Source of the DNA: Saccharothrix carnea
GTDB lineage: Bacteria; Actinomycetota; Actinomycetes; Mycobacteriales; Pseudonocardiaceae
Length of the DNA: 64,000 nucleotides
Reading direction: 5' to 3'
NCBI RefSeq assembly: GCF_003014735.1
Contig: NZ_PYAX01000001.1
Coordinates: 186,001 to 250,000 of the forward strand
Part shown: in pieces, positions 31,917-40,671 of the stretch
Position numbering within the stretch: position 1 is the stretch's first letter
Layout of the letters: every line of letters starts with the position of its first letter
Translations under genes and position numbers: made by a program
Notes under the pieces: model-generated
What the model was told of the DNA's origin: nothing
The model's database searches: none
Seen by the model: the letters and a program-made list of their open reading frames with translations, nothing else

Positions 31917-33131
31917 TCAGGCCGTTGCGTTCGCCGGCTCGGTGTCCCTGGTGATGCCGATGTCGCCCCTGGTCAGGGTGGCGAACGAGATCACCGCGAG
32001 GATCGTCGAGCCCGCCATCACGGTCACCATCGGCAGCACGCTCGCCGAACCGCCCGCGCCGACCAGCGGCGCCATCAGGCCACCCACCAGGAACGTCGTC
32101 ACGCCCAGCACGGCCGACGCGCTGCCCGCCGCCTCCGGGTGCCGCGACATCGCCAGCGAACCGGCGTTCGGCATGAGCAGGCCGACGCTCATCGTCAGCA
32201 CGAACAGCGGCGGCAGGAACGTCGCCAACCCACCGCCCACCAGCCCGCCGACCAGCAGCCCGACCCCACCGGTCGCCGCGCCACCCAGCCCGATCTTGAG
32301 CAGCGGCCGGGGCATGATCCGACCGGTCAGCCTGGTGTTGAGCAGGCCGGCCAGCACGATCGCCACCGAGTTCGCCCCGAACACCAGGCTGAACTGCTGC
32401 GGCGTCAGCCCGTACACGCCCTGGAGCACGAACGACGCCCCGGCGACGTAACCGAACAGCGAGCCGAGGGCCAGCGCCGACGCCAGCGCGTACCCGACGA
32501 ACTTGCGGTCGGCCAGCAGCCCGCCGAACACCTTGATCGTGAGCAGCAGGTTCGCCGGACGCCGCTTGGCCCGCGGCAGCGTCTCCGGCAGCCCGACCGC
32601 CAGGGCGATCAGCAACGCCAACCCGACCAGGGCGAGCGCGACGAACGTGCCGCGCCAGCTGGTGAACCGCAGCAACTGGCCGCCCAGCACCGGGGCGATC
32701 ACCGGCCCCAGGCTGTTGACCAGCATGATCAACGACATGAACCGGGCCATCGCCAGGCCCTCGAACCGGTCACGGGCCACCGCCATCGCCACCACGAACC
32801 CGGCCGCCACGCCGAGCCCTTGGAGCAGGCGCAGGCCGGAGAGGGCGAGCGCGTTGGGCGCGACGGCGCAGAACAGCGAGACCACGACATAGCTGCCGAT
32901 GCCGAACAGCAGCGGACGCCGCCTGCCCCACGAGTCGGAGAGCGGACCCACCAGCAGCTGCCCCACCGACAGGCCCAGGATGAACGTCGTCAGCGACAGC
33001 TGGATCTGCGACTCCGTCGAGCCGAACTCACCGGCGATCGACGGGAACGCGGGCAGGTACGTGTCGATCGAGAGCGGTCCGAGCAGGCACAGGCTGCCCA
33101 GCAGCGCCACCAGTCGGGACCTGTTGTCCAT
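31917..33131 (-). CDS. Bcr/CflA-family multidrug efflux MFS transporter
   Basis: The 404-residue protein has 12 transmembrane helices and the drug:H+ antiporter-1 signatures: LGPLSIDTYLPAFPSIAGEF at the N terminus (Bcr/CflA mark), GPLSDSWGRRRPLL in loop 2-3, and RLLQGLGVAAGFVVAMAVARD for motif B/C. It should export a drug or metabolite from the cytosol. The ATG at 33131 has GGGGGA 6 bp upstream, and that ribosome site is buried in the hairpin described separately. No local regulator gene is present. Confidence 0.88.
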   Translation of the reverse strand: MDNRSRLVALLGSLCLLGPLSIDTYLPAFPSIAGEFGSTESQIQLSLTTFILGLSVGQLLVGPLSDSWGRRRPLLFGIGSYVVVSLFCAVAPNALALSGLRLLQGLGVAAGFVVAMAVARDRFEGLAMARFMSLIMLVNSLGPVIAPVLGGQLLRFTSWRGTFVALALVGLALLIALAVGLPETLPRAKRRPANLLLTIKVFGGLLADRKFVGYALASALALGSLFGYVAGASFVLQGVYGLTPQQFSLVFGANSVAIVLAGLLNTRLTGRIMPRPLLKIGLGGAATGGVGLLVGGLVGGGLATFLPPLFVLTMSVGLLMPNAGSLAMSRHPEAAGSASAVLGVTTFLVGGLMAPLVGAGGSASVLPMVTVMAGSTILAVISFATLTRGDIGITRDTEPANATA

Positions 33132-33137
33132 GCGCCA

Positions 33138-33187
33138 TCCCCCAGGCTCGTCTGGCAAAAGCTTCGCAAGCCAAACGAACTGGGGGA
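33138..33187 (-). promoter_or_regulatory. Long hairpin masking the ribosome site of the exporter mRNA
   Basis: In the minus-strand RNA, UCCCCCAG (33187-33180) pairs perfectly with CUGGGGGA (33145-33138), which contains the Shine-Dalgarno of the exporter. Inside this, UCGUUUGGC (33178-33170) pairs with GCCAGACGA (33156-33148) with one G-U pair. That gives 17 bp closed by a 13-nt loop, ending 6 nt before the ATG. It resembles translational attenuators of resistance genes; the trigger is unknown. Confidence 0.6.
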
Positions 33188-33240
33188 AAGCGATATGGCC
33201 GAAGTCACGCGCTCGGCGCAAGACTTTCGGGTGAAGGAGA

Positions 33241-34176
33241 TCAATAACCCTCTGCGCGCAACAGTTCCAGCGCGTCGGCGAGGTCGTCGGGGTACTCGCT
33301 GGTGAACGACACCCACTGGCCGTCCGCCGGGTGGTGGAAGCCGAGCGTGCGGGCGTGCAGCCACTGCCGCGTCACGCCGAGGCGCTTGGCCAGCACCGGG
33401 TCGGCGCCGTAGGTCAGGTCACCGACGCACGGGTGCCGCAGCGCGGAGAAGTGGACCCGGATCTGGTGCGTGCGGCCGGTTTCCAGGTGCACGTCGAGCA
33501 GCGACGCGGCGCGGAACGCCTCCACCACCTCGTAGTGCGTGATGCTCGGCTTGCCGTTGGCCATCACGGCGAACTTGTAGTCGTGCTTGGGGTGCCGGTC
33601 GATCGGCGCGTCGATGGTGCCCTTGATCGGGTCCGGGTGCCCCTGCACGAGGGCGTGGTAGAGCTTGTCGACCGTGCGTTCCTTGAACGCGTGCTTCAAC
33701 GCCGAGTAGGCGCTCTCGCTCTTGGCCACCACCATGACGCCGGTCGTGCCGACGTCCAGCCGGTGCACGACGCCCTGCCGCTCGGCGGCACCCGACGTGG
33801 CGATCCGGATCCCGGCCGCGGCCAGGCCGCCCACCACGGTCGGACCGGTCCAGCCGGGGCTGGGGTGCACGGCCACGCCGACCGGCTTGTCGACCACGAT
33901 GATGTCGTCGTCCTCGTGGAGGACCTCCAAGCCCTCCACGGGCACGGCCTGCACCTGCACCGGGCGTTCGGGCTCGGGCAGGGTGACCTCCAGCACGGAG
34001 CCCGCGACGAGGCGGTCCGACTTGCCGGCGGGCTGCCCGTCGAGCACGACGTCACCCGACTCGGTCAACGCCGCGACCACCGTGCGGGACAGGCCGAGGA
34101 GCTTGGCCAGCCCGGCGTCGACCCTCATCCCGTCCAGGCCATCGGGCACGGGAAGGGTCCGGTAATCGCCACTCAT
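33241..34176 (-). CDS. RluD-family 23S rRNA pseudouridine synthase
   Basis: The 311-residue enzyme isomerises uridines in ribosomal RNA. An N-terminal S4 RNA-binding domain (about 15-75; [17 protein letters not shown]) precedes the catalytic domain with the nucleophilic Asp in [30 protein letters not shown] is another family block. It follows lspA with a 4-bp overlap, the usual actinobacterial lspA-rluD arrangement. It is probably the RluD equivalent, but RluC-type specificity cannot be excluded. Confidence 0.92.
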   Translation of the reverse strand: MSGDYRTLPVPDGLDGMRVDAGLAKLLGLSRTVVAALTESGDVVLDGQPAGKSDRLVAGSVLEVTLPEPERPVQVQAVPVEGLEVLHEDDDIIVVDKPVGVAVHPSPGWTGPTVVGGLAAAGIRIATSGAAERQGVVHRLDVGTTGVMVVAKSESAYSALKHAFKERTVDKLYHALVQGHPDPIKGTIDAPIDRHPKHDYKFAVMANGKPSITHYEVVEAFRAASLLDVHLETGRTHQIRVHFSALRHPCVGDLTYGADPVLAKRLGVTRQWLHARTLGFHHPADGQWVSFTSEYPDDLADALELLRAEGY

Positions 34177-34760
34177 GCGTTCTTCTCCGACTTCGAGCTG
34201 GGCTTCTTCTCGACGCGCGTGCCGTCGTAGTCGCGTTGGAGCAACGCCATCAGCACGATCACGCCGCCGCCCACGCAGATCGCGGAGTCGGCCAGGTTGA
34301 ACACGGGGAAGAAGTTGCCCCACGGGTCGAGGACGGAGATGAAGTCGACCACGCCGCCGCGCAGCGGGCCGGGGCCGCGGAAGATCCGGTCGACCAGGTT
34401 GCCCAACGCGCCGCCCAGCACCAGGCCGAGGCCGATGGCCCAGCCGACCGAGCGCAGCCGGCGCGCGATCCACAGGATGAACACGACCACGCCGAACGCG
34501 ATCAGGGCGAGGATCACCGTCCAGCCCTCGGCCAGGCCGAACGCGGCGCCGGTGTTGCGGATCAGCGGCAGGTAGAGCAGGCCGCCGAACAGCTCGACCG
34601 GCTCGCGCCCCTCCAGCTCCTCCACCGCGATGATCTTGGTGACCAGGTCGAGCGCCAACACCAGCGGCGCGATCACGGCCAGCAGGAGGACCCGTCGCTT
34701 CGGCAGCGGTGCGTCCGGCTGGTCCGGCGTGTCCGGCTCGGTGTTGGGATCGGTGCTCAC
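34173..34760 (-). CDS. lspA: Lipoprotein signal peptidase (signal peptidase II)
   Basis: The 195-residue membrane aspartyl protease cleaves lipoprotein signal peptides after diacylglyceryl attachment. Four transmembrane helices are visible, with the family motifs [19 protein letters not shown] (first catalytic Asp) and [11 protein letters not shown] (second catalytic Asp). It has an acidic Pro-rich N-terminal tail before the first helix. The GTG at 34760 is preferred over upstream in-frame starts that lack this tail composition. The stop overlaps rluD. Confidence 0.94.
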   Translation of the reverse strand: MSTDPNTEPDTPDQPDAPLPKRRVLLLAVIAPLVLALDLVTKIIAVEELEGREPVELFGGLLYLPLIRNTGAAFGLAEGWTVILALIAFGVVVFILWIARRLRSVGWAIGLGLVLGGALGNLVDRIFRGPGPLRGGVVDFISVLDPWGNFFPVFNLADSAICVGGGVIVLMALLQRDYDGTRVEKKPSSKSEKNA

Positions 34761-34783
34761 CGGGCCATTGTCCAGTATCGGGG

Positions 34784-36103
34784 TCAGCGCAGGAACGGCG
34801 GGAGCGCGCGCTGGTCGTCCAGAGGGGCCCAGCGGCCGTCGCGGAGCTCGTACTCCCACCGCGAACCCTCGACCACGAGCGTGCGCAACGCGGCCACGAA
34901 CCGGTCCACGTGCTCCTCGGTGGTGCCCAGCCCGATGGACGCCCGCAGCGCCCGGTCACCGTGCGTGAGGCGGTGCACGGCGACGTGGGCGCAAAACGCG
35001 CCGTCACGCACGCCGATGCCGTGCTCGGCGGACAACGCGGCGGCCAGGTAGCCGGCGTCCTGACCACCCACGGTGAAGCTCACCACACCCACCCGGTCGT
35101 GGTCCGGCCCGAACAGCGCCAGCTCGTGCACGCCGGGCACGGTCTTCAGGCCCGCGCGCAGACGCTCCAGCAGGACGCGCTCGTGCCCGGCGGTCTGCTC
35201 CCAGTGCCTGCTCAGCACGTCGCACGCCACGGCCAGGGCGTGCACGCCCACCACGTTCGGCGTGCCCGCCTCGTGCCGCTCGGGCACCGCCGACCAGGCC
35301 ACGCCCAGCCGGTCGCCGTGGTCGGTGACGCGGGCGGTCGCACCGCCGCCGACCAGGTACGGCTCGGCGGCCTGCAACCAGTCGGACCGGCCGACCAGCG
35401 CACCGGCGCCGAACGGCGCGTAGACCTTGTGCCCCGACAGCACGGTGTAGTCGACGTCCAGCGCGCGCACGTCCACCGGCCGGTGCGGCGCGAGCTGGGC
35501 GGCGTCCAGGGCGATCCGGGCGCCGTGCCGGCGGGCGACCCGCGACAGCTCGGCCACCGGCCAGACCTCGCCGGTCACGTTGGACGCGCCGGTCACCACG
35601 ACCAGCCGCGGGCCGACCGGTGCCGCGCGCAGCGCCCGGTCCAGCTCCAGCACCGCCTGGGCGGGCGAGGCCGGGGTGCGCAGGCGGCGCACGTTCGGGC
35701 CGCGCCACGGCAGCAGCGCGGCGTGGTGCTCGGTGTCGAACAGGATCACGGCGGTGTGCTTGGGCACGCTCCTGGCCAGCAGGTTCAGCGCGTCGGTGGT
35801 GTTGCGGGTGAACACGACGGCGTCACTGGCCCGGGCACCCAGGAAGCGGCGCACCGACGCACGTGCCTGCTCGTAGACCTTGGTGCTGACCTGCGAGGCG
35901 AAACCCGCGCCCCGGTGCACGCTGGCGTACCAGGGCAGCAGCTCGTCCACCGCGTCACGCACCTGCTCCAGGCACGGCGCGCTGGCCGCGTGGTCGAGGT
36001 TGGCGTACTCGACGCGCTCGCCGGTCACCAGCGGCACGCGCAGCGACGAACCGACGACGCGGGGCAACGCGGCGACTGCGGTGCGGGGAACTGCGACGGT
36101 CAT
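34784..36103 (-). CDS. Class V aminotransferase-fold enzyme (cysteine desulfurase-like) under SAM-IV control
   Basis: The 439-residue PLP protein has [16 protein letters not shown] near residue 33, the PLP-lysine in [18 protein letters not shown] and a cysteine in [18 protein letters not shown] at the position used by SufS-type desulfurases. The C-terminal 35 residues are an extra tail. The GGAGG at 36113-36109 precedes the ATG. A SAM-IV riboswitch in the leader links it to sulfur or methionine metabolism. Desulfurase, cysteine-sulfoxide lyase or selenocysteine lyase are all possible reactions. Confidence 0.8.
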   Translation of the reverse strand: MTVAVPRTAVAALPRVVGSSLRVPLVTGERVEYANLDHAASAPCLEQVRDAVDELLPWYASVHRGAGFASQVSTKVYEQARASVRRFLGARASDAVVFTRNTTDALNLLARSVPKHTAVILFDTEHHAALLPWRGPNVRRLRTPASPAQAVLELDRALRAAPVGPRLVVVTGASNVTGEVWPVAELSRVARRHGARIALDAAQLAPHRPVDVRALDVDYTVLSGHKVYAPFGAGALVGRSDWLQAAEPYLVGGGATARVTDHGDRLGVAWSAVPERHEAGTPNVVGVHALAVACDVLSRHWEQTAGHERVLLERLRAGLKTVPGVHELALFGPDHDRVGVVSFTVGGQDAGYLAAALSAEHGIGVRDGAFCAHVAVHRLTHGDRALRASIGLGTTEEHVDRFVAALRTLVVEGSRWEYELRDGRWAPLDDQRALPPFLR

Positions 36104-36173
36104 GACGCCCTCCGGGGGTCCGGGACCCCACTCGTGGAGGCCCGCGCTTGCCGGACGCCCTGCGCGCCGGCCA

Positions 36174-36252
36174 GGTCCTCACCAGGGGCACCCCACCGCG
36201 GTAGGAGGGTTGCCGGCCAGCAAGCCTGGGCTTAGCGCTGGCACTCATGACC
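36174..36252 (-). ncRNA. SAM-IV riboswitch
   Basis: The minus-strand leader begins GGTCATGAGTGCCAGCG and continues with GCTTGCTGGCCGGCAACCC, CCGCGGTGGGGTGCCCC and GGTGAGGACC. This is the conserved SAM-IV aptamer, with P1 formed by GGTC (36252-36249) and GACC (36177-36174). A GC-rich 3' stem needed for the pseudoknot probably extends to about 36135. Downstream, CCTCC in GGGCCTCC (36138-36145) can pair with the GGAGG ribosome site at 36113-36109, and a GGGGTCC/GGACCCC hairpin (36115-36129) lies between. This suggests translational control. Confidence 0.92.
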
Positions 36253-36316
36253 TTCGGCGTCGAAGTTAACCCAGGCCGCCGCCCGCCGTCGAGGGGCGTT
36301 CACATCCTGGGAGCCG

Positions 36317-37798
36317 TCACGGCAGGCCGACGTCGCCCTTCCAGCGGGCGAACCGACCGGCCCGGTCGACGGCCCGGATGCGCTGCTCGGTCGCCGTGCG
36401 CATGGCCTCCGTGCACACCACGAGCAGCTGGTCGTGCTCCTGCAGCCGGGTCGTCGGCTGCGGGGTGAAGCCGTTGTCGTCGCGCACCACGAGGCTGATC
36501 GAGGAGCCCGGCGGCAGCCGCAGCTCCGACAGGTACACGCCGTGCAGCTTGGAGCCCGGCTGGATGCGGACCTGGAGCAGCTCGGCGCCCAGCTCGTCCA
36601 GCGCCGACGAGTCGACCTGCACCTCGTGCGCCTCGCCGGACTTGACCAGCCGCAGCCACTTGGCCAGCCACGGCAGGGTCGTGCCCTGGACGACGGTCAG
36701 CACCACGACCAGCACGAACACCGCGTCCACCAGCTGTTGCGCGCCGGCCACGCCCTGGATCAGCGGCAGCAGGGCGAACACGATCGGCACCGCGCCGCGC
36801 AGCCCCGACCACGAGATGAACACCTGTTCACGCCACGGCACGCGGAACGGCAGCGCGGCGCACAGCACCGACAGCGGCCGGGCCAGCAGCACCAGCACCG
36901 CGCCCGCGACCAGGGCCGGTACCAGCGCGTCGAGCAGCCGGTCGGGCGAGGCGTACAGGCCGAGCAGCACGAACAGCCCGATCTGCGCGATCCAGCCCAG
37001 CCCCTCGGCGAACGACAGGGTGTCCGCGCGGTGCGGCAGGCGGGCGTTGCCGAGCACGAGGGCGGCGATGTAGACGGCGAGGAAGCCGGACGCGTGCGCG
37101 AGGTCGCCGACGGTGTAGGCGAGCAGGCACACGGCGACCGTGGCCAGCGGGTACAGGCCGGTGGCCGGCAGCGCGGCCCGGCGCAGCGCGACACCGCCGA
37201 CCCAGCCGAGCACGATCCCGATCACACCGCCCGCGATCAGCTCGTAGACCATGAGCAGCGGCGCGGTCCAGGTGATGGGATCGGGTGACGCGAGCAGCAC
37301 GACGGCGATGTAGACCGGCGCGTCGTTGATGCCGGACTCCAGCTCCAGCGCGCCGATGAGCCGCTTGCCCACGCCCACCCCGCGCAGCACGCTGAACACG
37401 GCCGCCGCGTCGGTGGACGACAGCACCGCGCCCCACAGCAGCGCCGTGCGCCAGTCCATGTCCAGCAGGAAGTGCAGCGCGAACCCGGTGACCGCGATGC
37501 TCACGCCCACGGCCACCGTGGACAGCGCGATGCCCAGGCCCAGCGCCGGTCTCACCGCGCTCCACCGCGTGGTCAGCCCGCCCTCGGTGAGGATCAGCAC
37601 GAGCGCGACCGTGCCCAGCGAACGGGTCAGGTCGGCGTCCTCGAACTGGATGCCCACCACGGCCTCGCCGAGCAGCACCCCGATGCCGAGGTAGAGCAGC
37701 AGGGACGGCAGACCGAGCCGGATCGACACCCTGACCGCGATGACCGAAAGCAGGAGAACCGCGGCGGCGATGCCGAGGAAGCCCGTCACACCGCCCAC
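36317..37798 (-). CDS. K+(Na+)/H+ antiporter with C-terminal RCK_C domain (NhaP2-like)
   Basis: The 493-residue CPA1-family antiporter has about 13 transmembrane helices. It carries the transport-site motif LESGINDAPVYIAVVLL, the earlier LSSTDAAAVFSVLRG, and ISWSGLRGAVPIVFALLPL. A cytosolic TrkA-C/RCK_C domain (about 405-475; ELLQVRIQPGSKLHGVYL) should bind a regulatory ligand such as a nucleotide. It exports potassium or sodium for proton uptake in pH or osmotic balance. The upstream gap 37799-37968 shows no recognisable element. Confidence 0.88.
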   Translation of the reverse strand: MGGVTGFLGIAAAVLLLSVIAVRVSIRLGLPSLLLYLGIGVLLGEAVVGIQFEDADLTRSLGTVALVLILTEGGLTTRWSAVRPALGLGIALSTVAVGVSIAVTGFALHFLLDMDWRTALLWGAVLSSTDAAAVFSVLRGVGVGKRLIGALELESGINDAPVYIAVVLLASPDPITWTAPLLMVYELIAGGVIGIVLGWVGGVALRRAALPATGLYPLATVAVCLLAYTVGDLAHASGFLAVYIAALVLGNARLPHRADTLSFAEGLGWIAQIGLFVLLGLYASPDRLLDALVPALVAGAVLVLLARPLSVLCAALPFRVPWREQVFISWSGLRGAVPIVFALLPLIQGVAGAQQLVDAVFVLVVVLTVVQGTTLPWLAKWLRLVKSGEAHEVQVDSSALDELGAELLQVRIQPGSKLHGVYLSELRLPPGSSISLVVRDDNGFTPQPTTRLQEHDQLLVVCTEAMRTATEQRIRAVDRAGRFARWKGDVGLP

Positions 37799-37968
37799 TC
37801 GACCTCCAGGCCGTCGTCACCGCGACTTCACTCGACGGGGTCATTCTCCCCGGTGACACCGAAATGGACGAATCCGGCACGCCCGGACGGCACCACGCGG
37901 CACCACTCAGCGTCACCAGCCGGAAGTCCTCCGGCCCCGCACCGTCCACAACGGACGTTCGTGCGCGC

Positions 37969-38250
37969 TCAGCCGTCCAGCAGCCGCGCCAGCACCTCGG
38001 CGGCGTCGGCCGGGGCGGGGTCGACCCGCACGACCTTGTCCCGGCCGCGCTCGCCCGCGACCACCTCGACGTCCTGCCCGCGCACGCCGAACGCCTTGGC
38101 CAGCGCCTTGCGCACGGCCTCGTTCGCCTTGCCCTCCACGGCGGGCGCCGCGACCGCGACGACCAGCGCGCCGTCACCCCACCGGCCGCCCACGGCCTCC
38201 CGCTTCGCGCCCGGCTTCACCCGGATCCCGAACCTGAACCCCTCAGGCAC
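37969..38250 (-). CDS. DUF167 / YggU family protein
   Basis: The 93-residue protein matches UPF0235: it opens FRFGIRVKPGAKREAVGG and contains VAVAAPAVEGKANEAVRKALAKAFGV, the family core. Function is unknown; homologues are small RNA- or nucleotide-binding-like folds. The GTG start overlaps the TetR gene stop by 8 bp, so it is co-transcribed with the regulator. Confidence 0.88.
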   Translation of the reverse strand: MPEGFRFGIRVKPGAKREAVGGRWGDGALVVAVAAPAVEGKANEAVRKALAKAFGVRGQDVEVVAGERGRDKVVRVDPAPADAAEVLARLLDG

Positions 38251-38791
38251 GGCACATCACCATGGTCAGCGTCTCCTCCAGCAGCGCGCGCCGCCCCTTG
38301 ACCACGTGCGGGGTGGACGACATCAGCTGGGCCTGTCCCAGGTAGACCGAGTAGGCGAGCACGGCCCGCTGGTGCGCCACGTCGGCGTCGAACCCGAGTT
38401 GGCCGAACAGGTCCTCCATGTAGGCGATGCGGCGCTCGGTGACGCGACCCAGCACGGGCGCGACCGCCGGGTCGTCCTTGGCCGCGAGCATGGCCAGCTC
38501 CACCGCGCTGTCCTCGACGCTCTCCAGCACGGTGGCGAACAGCAGCCGCAGCTTCTCCAGCGGCCCCGGCACCGACTCGACCAGCTCGATCACGGCCTCG
38601 GTGTGCTCGCGCTCCCAGCGTTCGAGGGTGGCCTTGAGCAGGGCTTCCCGGTTGGGGAAGTGCCAGTAGGCGCTGCCCTTGGTGGCGCCGATGCGCGCCG
38701 CGAGCGGTTCCACCGCGACCGCGGCCACCCCGCCCTCCGCCAGCGCTCGCAGGGCCACCCCGGTCCAGTCGTCACGCGTCCGCCGTGCCAT
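38243..38791 (-). CDS. TetR-family transcriptional regulator (divergent from SRPBCC gene)
   Basis: The 182-residue repressor has a helix-turn-helix VEPLAARIGATKGSAYWHFPNREALL in its first 60 residues and a helical C-terminal domain. The ATG at 38791 is chosen because upstream codons run through the operator palindromes. The 58-bp region between it and the divergent SRPBCC gene contains CCGTACGG palindromes, so it probably represses itself and the SRPBCC protein. The inducer is unknown. Confidence 0.88.
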   Translation of the reverse strand: MARRTRDDWTGVALRALAEGGVAAVAVEPLAARIGATKGSAYWHFPNREALLKATLERWEREHTEAVIELVESVPGPLEKLRLLFATVLESVEDSAVELAMLAAKDDPAVAPVLGRVTERRIAYMEDLFGQLGFDADVAHQRAVLAYSVYLGQAQLMSSTPHVVKGRRALLEETLTMVMCRA

Positions 38792-38803
38792 AGCTCCATA
38801 CGC

Positions 38804-38838
38804 TACCGTACGGTAACGGACCATACGGTCCCGTACGG
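38804..38838. promoter_or_regulatory. TetR operator palindromes
   Basis: TACCGTACGGTA (38804-38815) is a perfect 12-bp palindrome. ACCATACGGT (38820-38829) and CCGTACGG (38831-38838) are further copies of the same core. They lie between the divergent tetR and SRPBCC genes, next to the GGAGG ribosome site of the latter. Confidence 0.7.
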
Positions 38839-38849
38839 AGGTGGTGTCG

Positions 38850-39311
38850 ATGATCAACAACGTGCACACCCGGTTGTTCCCCGACAGTGAGGGCCTGGTC
38901 GACCGGATCGTGGAGCTGTGGCCGTCCGACCGGTGGCCGCCGCTGGTGCTCGACCGGCCGCTCGGCGTCGGCGCGGACGGTGGGCACGGGTTCGTGCGCT
39001 ACCGCTGCACCGACTACGTCCCGGGGCAGCGGGTCGAGTTCACGTTCGCGCGCAGCCTCGGCGTGGACGGCGGGCACGTCCTGGAAGCGGTGCCGGGCGG
39101 GCTGCGGCACACTCTGACCGGTCGGCCGCGCGGCCTGATGCGGCTGGGGTGGCCGCTGGCCGTGCGGTGGTTGCACGACGCCCTCCTGGAAGACCTGCTC
39201 GACAACGCGGCCCGTGCCGCCGGCCACCCGCCCGTTCACCCGGCCAGGTGGTCGCCGTTGGTCCGGTTGCTGCGCGCGGTGGCCCGGAGGGGTGCCCGCC
39301 AACCCGCCTGA
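38850..39311 (+). CDS. SRPBCC-fold protein (polyketide-cyclase/START-like)
   Basis: The 153-residue protein has the pattern of SRPBCC ligand-binding domains: NVHTRLFPDSEGLVDRIVEL, RYRCTDYVPGQRVEFTFA, and a C-terminal amphipathic helix (LAVRWLHDALLEDLLDNAA). GGAGG at 38837-38841 supports the ATG at 38850. It probably binds a hydrophobic small molecule, perhaps the same one sensed by the divergent TetR regulator (inference). The last 30 residues are Arg-rich. Confidence 0.75.
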   Translation: MINNVHTRLFPDSEGLVDRIVELWPSDRWPPLVLDRPLGVGADGGHGFVRYRCTDYVPGQRVEFTFARSLGVDGGHVLEAVPGGLRHTLTGRPRGLMRLGWPLAVRWLHDALLEDLLDNAARAAGHPPVHPARWSPLVRLLRAVARRGARQPA

Positions 39312-39379
39312 CCGGATTTCCTCCACAACCCCCGGTCTCGTCCGTCTACCGGTTACCGGGACCAGAGGGGGGAGGGTTC

Positions 39380-39940
39380 GTGACGCCGGAGGATCCCGAC
39401 GACCACGCGGCCACCTTCAGCGACTTCTACCACCGCGAGCGCACCAGGCTGTTCCGCTTCGCGGCGGTGATGTCACCGCACCTGGACCACGAGTCCGCGG
39501 TGCAGGAGGCGTTCGTCGCCGCGTGGCGGCACTGGCCGGTGATCGCTCCCGGGTCCAGGCGTGCTTGGCTGGTGAAGACGATCCGCAACCTGCTGGTGGA
39601 CCAGGCCCGTCGACGGGAGCGGCCGGGCGACCTGACCGACGAGGTGGTCGCCCGGCAGCGCGGCACGTACCGGATCCTGGTGCCCAAGCAGCGGGACGCC
39701 GAGACGTGGCACGAGCTGGTCAGCACGCTGGCGGCGGTGGTGAACCTGCCGGACCACCTGCGCACCGCGCTGGTGCTGCGGTTCTGGGACTTCGCCGACG
39801 ACGAGATCGCCGACGTGCTGGGGTGCAGGCGGGCGTCCGTGCGGCGGTACGTGTCGCAGGCGCGGGCGCTGGTCAGCGAGCAGGTCGGCAACGAGGAGCG
39901 GCGGGTGCGCGGCTCCCAGCGCGGGAAGGAGACGTCATGA
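39380..39940 (+). CDS. ECF-type RNA polymerase sigma factor (first of a pair)
   Basis: The 186-residue protein shows sigma region 2 (FYHRERTRLFRFAAVMSPHL, then VQEAFVAAWRHWPVI) and region 4 (LPDHLRTALVLRFWDFADDEIADVLGCRRASVRRYVSQAR). It lacks regions 1 and 3, as ECF factors do, and resembles the actinobacterial SigE-like branch. GGAGG lies 4 bp before the GTG. Its stop overlaps the next sigma gene by 4 bp, and no anti-sigma gene follows. Confidence 0.88.
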   Translation: MTPEDPDDHAATFSDFYHRERTRLFRFAAVMSPHLDHESAVQEAFVAAWRHWPVIAPGSRRAWLVKTIRNLLVDQARRRERPGDLTDEVVARQRGTYRILVPKQRDAETWHELVSTLAAVVNLPDHLRTALVLRFWDFADDEIADVLGCRRASVRRYVSQARALVSEQVGNEERRVRGSQRGKETS

Positions 39941-40605
39941 CCGACGAGTTGGACCCCCGGCTGGACCACCTGCGCGCCGAACTGGCCGAAGCCATCCCGG
40001 AGGACCCCGGCACGGACGACCTCGGCGTGGCCGCGATCATGGCTCAGGCGTCGAGGTACGAACGGCAGGCGGCCCTGGTCGTGGCCGCGCGGTCCGGCTC
40101 ACGGGAGGCGATGGACTCGCTGGTGGCCGAGCTGACCCCCTTGGTGTGGCACGTGGCCAGGGGCAACGGCCTGGACCAGGCCACCGCCGAGGACGTCGTG
40201 CAGACGGTGTGGCTGAGCCTGCTGCGCCACCTGGACCGGCTGGTCGAGCCCAGGGCCGTGGCCGGCTGGCTGATCGTCGCCACCCGCCGCGAGGCACAAC
40301 GGGCCTGGCGCGACCTCAACGGCCGCCCGGCCCTGTCCACCGACTCGGCCGTCGACATGCCCGACGACCGGTGGCTCCCGGAGCCGGAAGCCCTGCGCGA
40401 CGACCGTGATCGCCGGCTGTGGCGCGCCTTCAACTCCATGCCACGCCGTTGTCAGGAGCTGCTCCGGCTGACCGTCCTGGCGGGCCGCGCCGAGTACCGC
40501 GTCGTCGCCGAGACCCTCGCCATGCCACGCGGCTCGATCGGCCCCACCAGAGGCCGCTGCCTCGACCGCCTCAAGGCGCGGCTGGAGCAGGACGACGTGC
40601 GGTAG
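39937..40605 (+). CDS. ECF-type RNA polymerase sigma factor (second of a pair)
   Basis: The 222-residue protein has an acidic N-terminal extension of about 45 residues (LRAELAEAIPEDPGTDDLGV). Region 2 follows (LVAELTPLVWHVARGNGLDQATAEDVVQTVWLSLLRHL), then region 4 (SMPRRCQELLRLTVLAGRAEYRVVAETLAMPRGSIGPTRGRCLDRLKARL). The GSIGPTRGRCL block is typical of a streptomycete ECF group. Its ATG overlaps the preceding sigma gene. The acidic extension could be an intrinsic regulatory segment in place of an anti-sigma factor (inference). Confidence 0.85.
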   Translation: MTDELDPRLDHLRAELAEAIPEDPGTDDLGVAAIMAQASRYERQAALVVAARSGSREAMDSLVAELTPLVWHVARGNGLDQATAEDVVQTVWLSLLRHLDRLVEPRAVAGWLIVATRREAQRAWRDLNGRPALSTDSAVDMPDDRWLPEPEALRDDRDRRLWRAFNSMPRRCQELLRLTVLAGRAEYRVVAETLAMPRGSIGPTRGRCLDRLKARLEQDDVR

Positions 40606-40610
40606 CCCGT

Positions 40611-40646
40611 CCGGCGAGGACGTGCTTTCCAGCACATCCTCGCCGG
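40611..40646. terminator. Strong bidirectional terminator between sigma gene and ileS
   Basis: CCGGCGAGGA (40611-40620) pairs with TCCTCGCCGG (40637-40646), and GTGCT (40622-40626) with AGCAC (40631-40635) around a TTCC loop. One C-A mismatch interrupts an otherwise 15-bp stem. It lies in the 66-bp gap between convergent genes. Confidence 0.8.
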
Positions 40647-40671
40647 CTACCGGACTACCGCGTCAGGCCGA

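Noticed and set aside
33181-33245. Leader peptide for attenuation of the exporter gene
   Set aside because: The candidate frame beginning near the exporter hairpin runs on far into the exporter gene in another frame and has no clear ribosome site, so no tidy leader peptide can be claimed.
37799-37968. Riboswitch or leader upstream of the K+/H+ antiporter
   Set aside because: The GC-rich gap was inspected for c-di-AMP-type or other conserved aptamer blocks and none was recognised.
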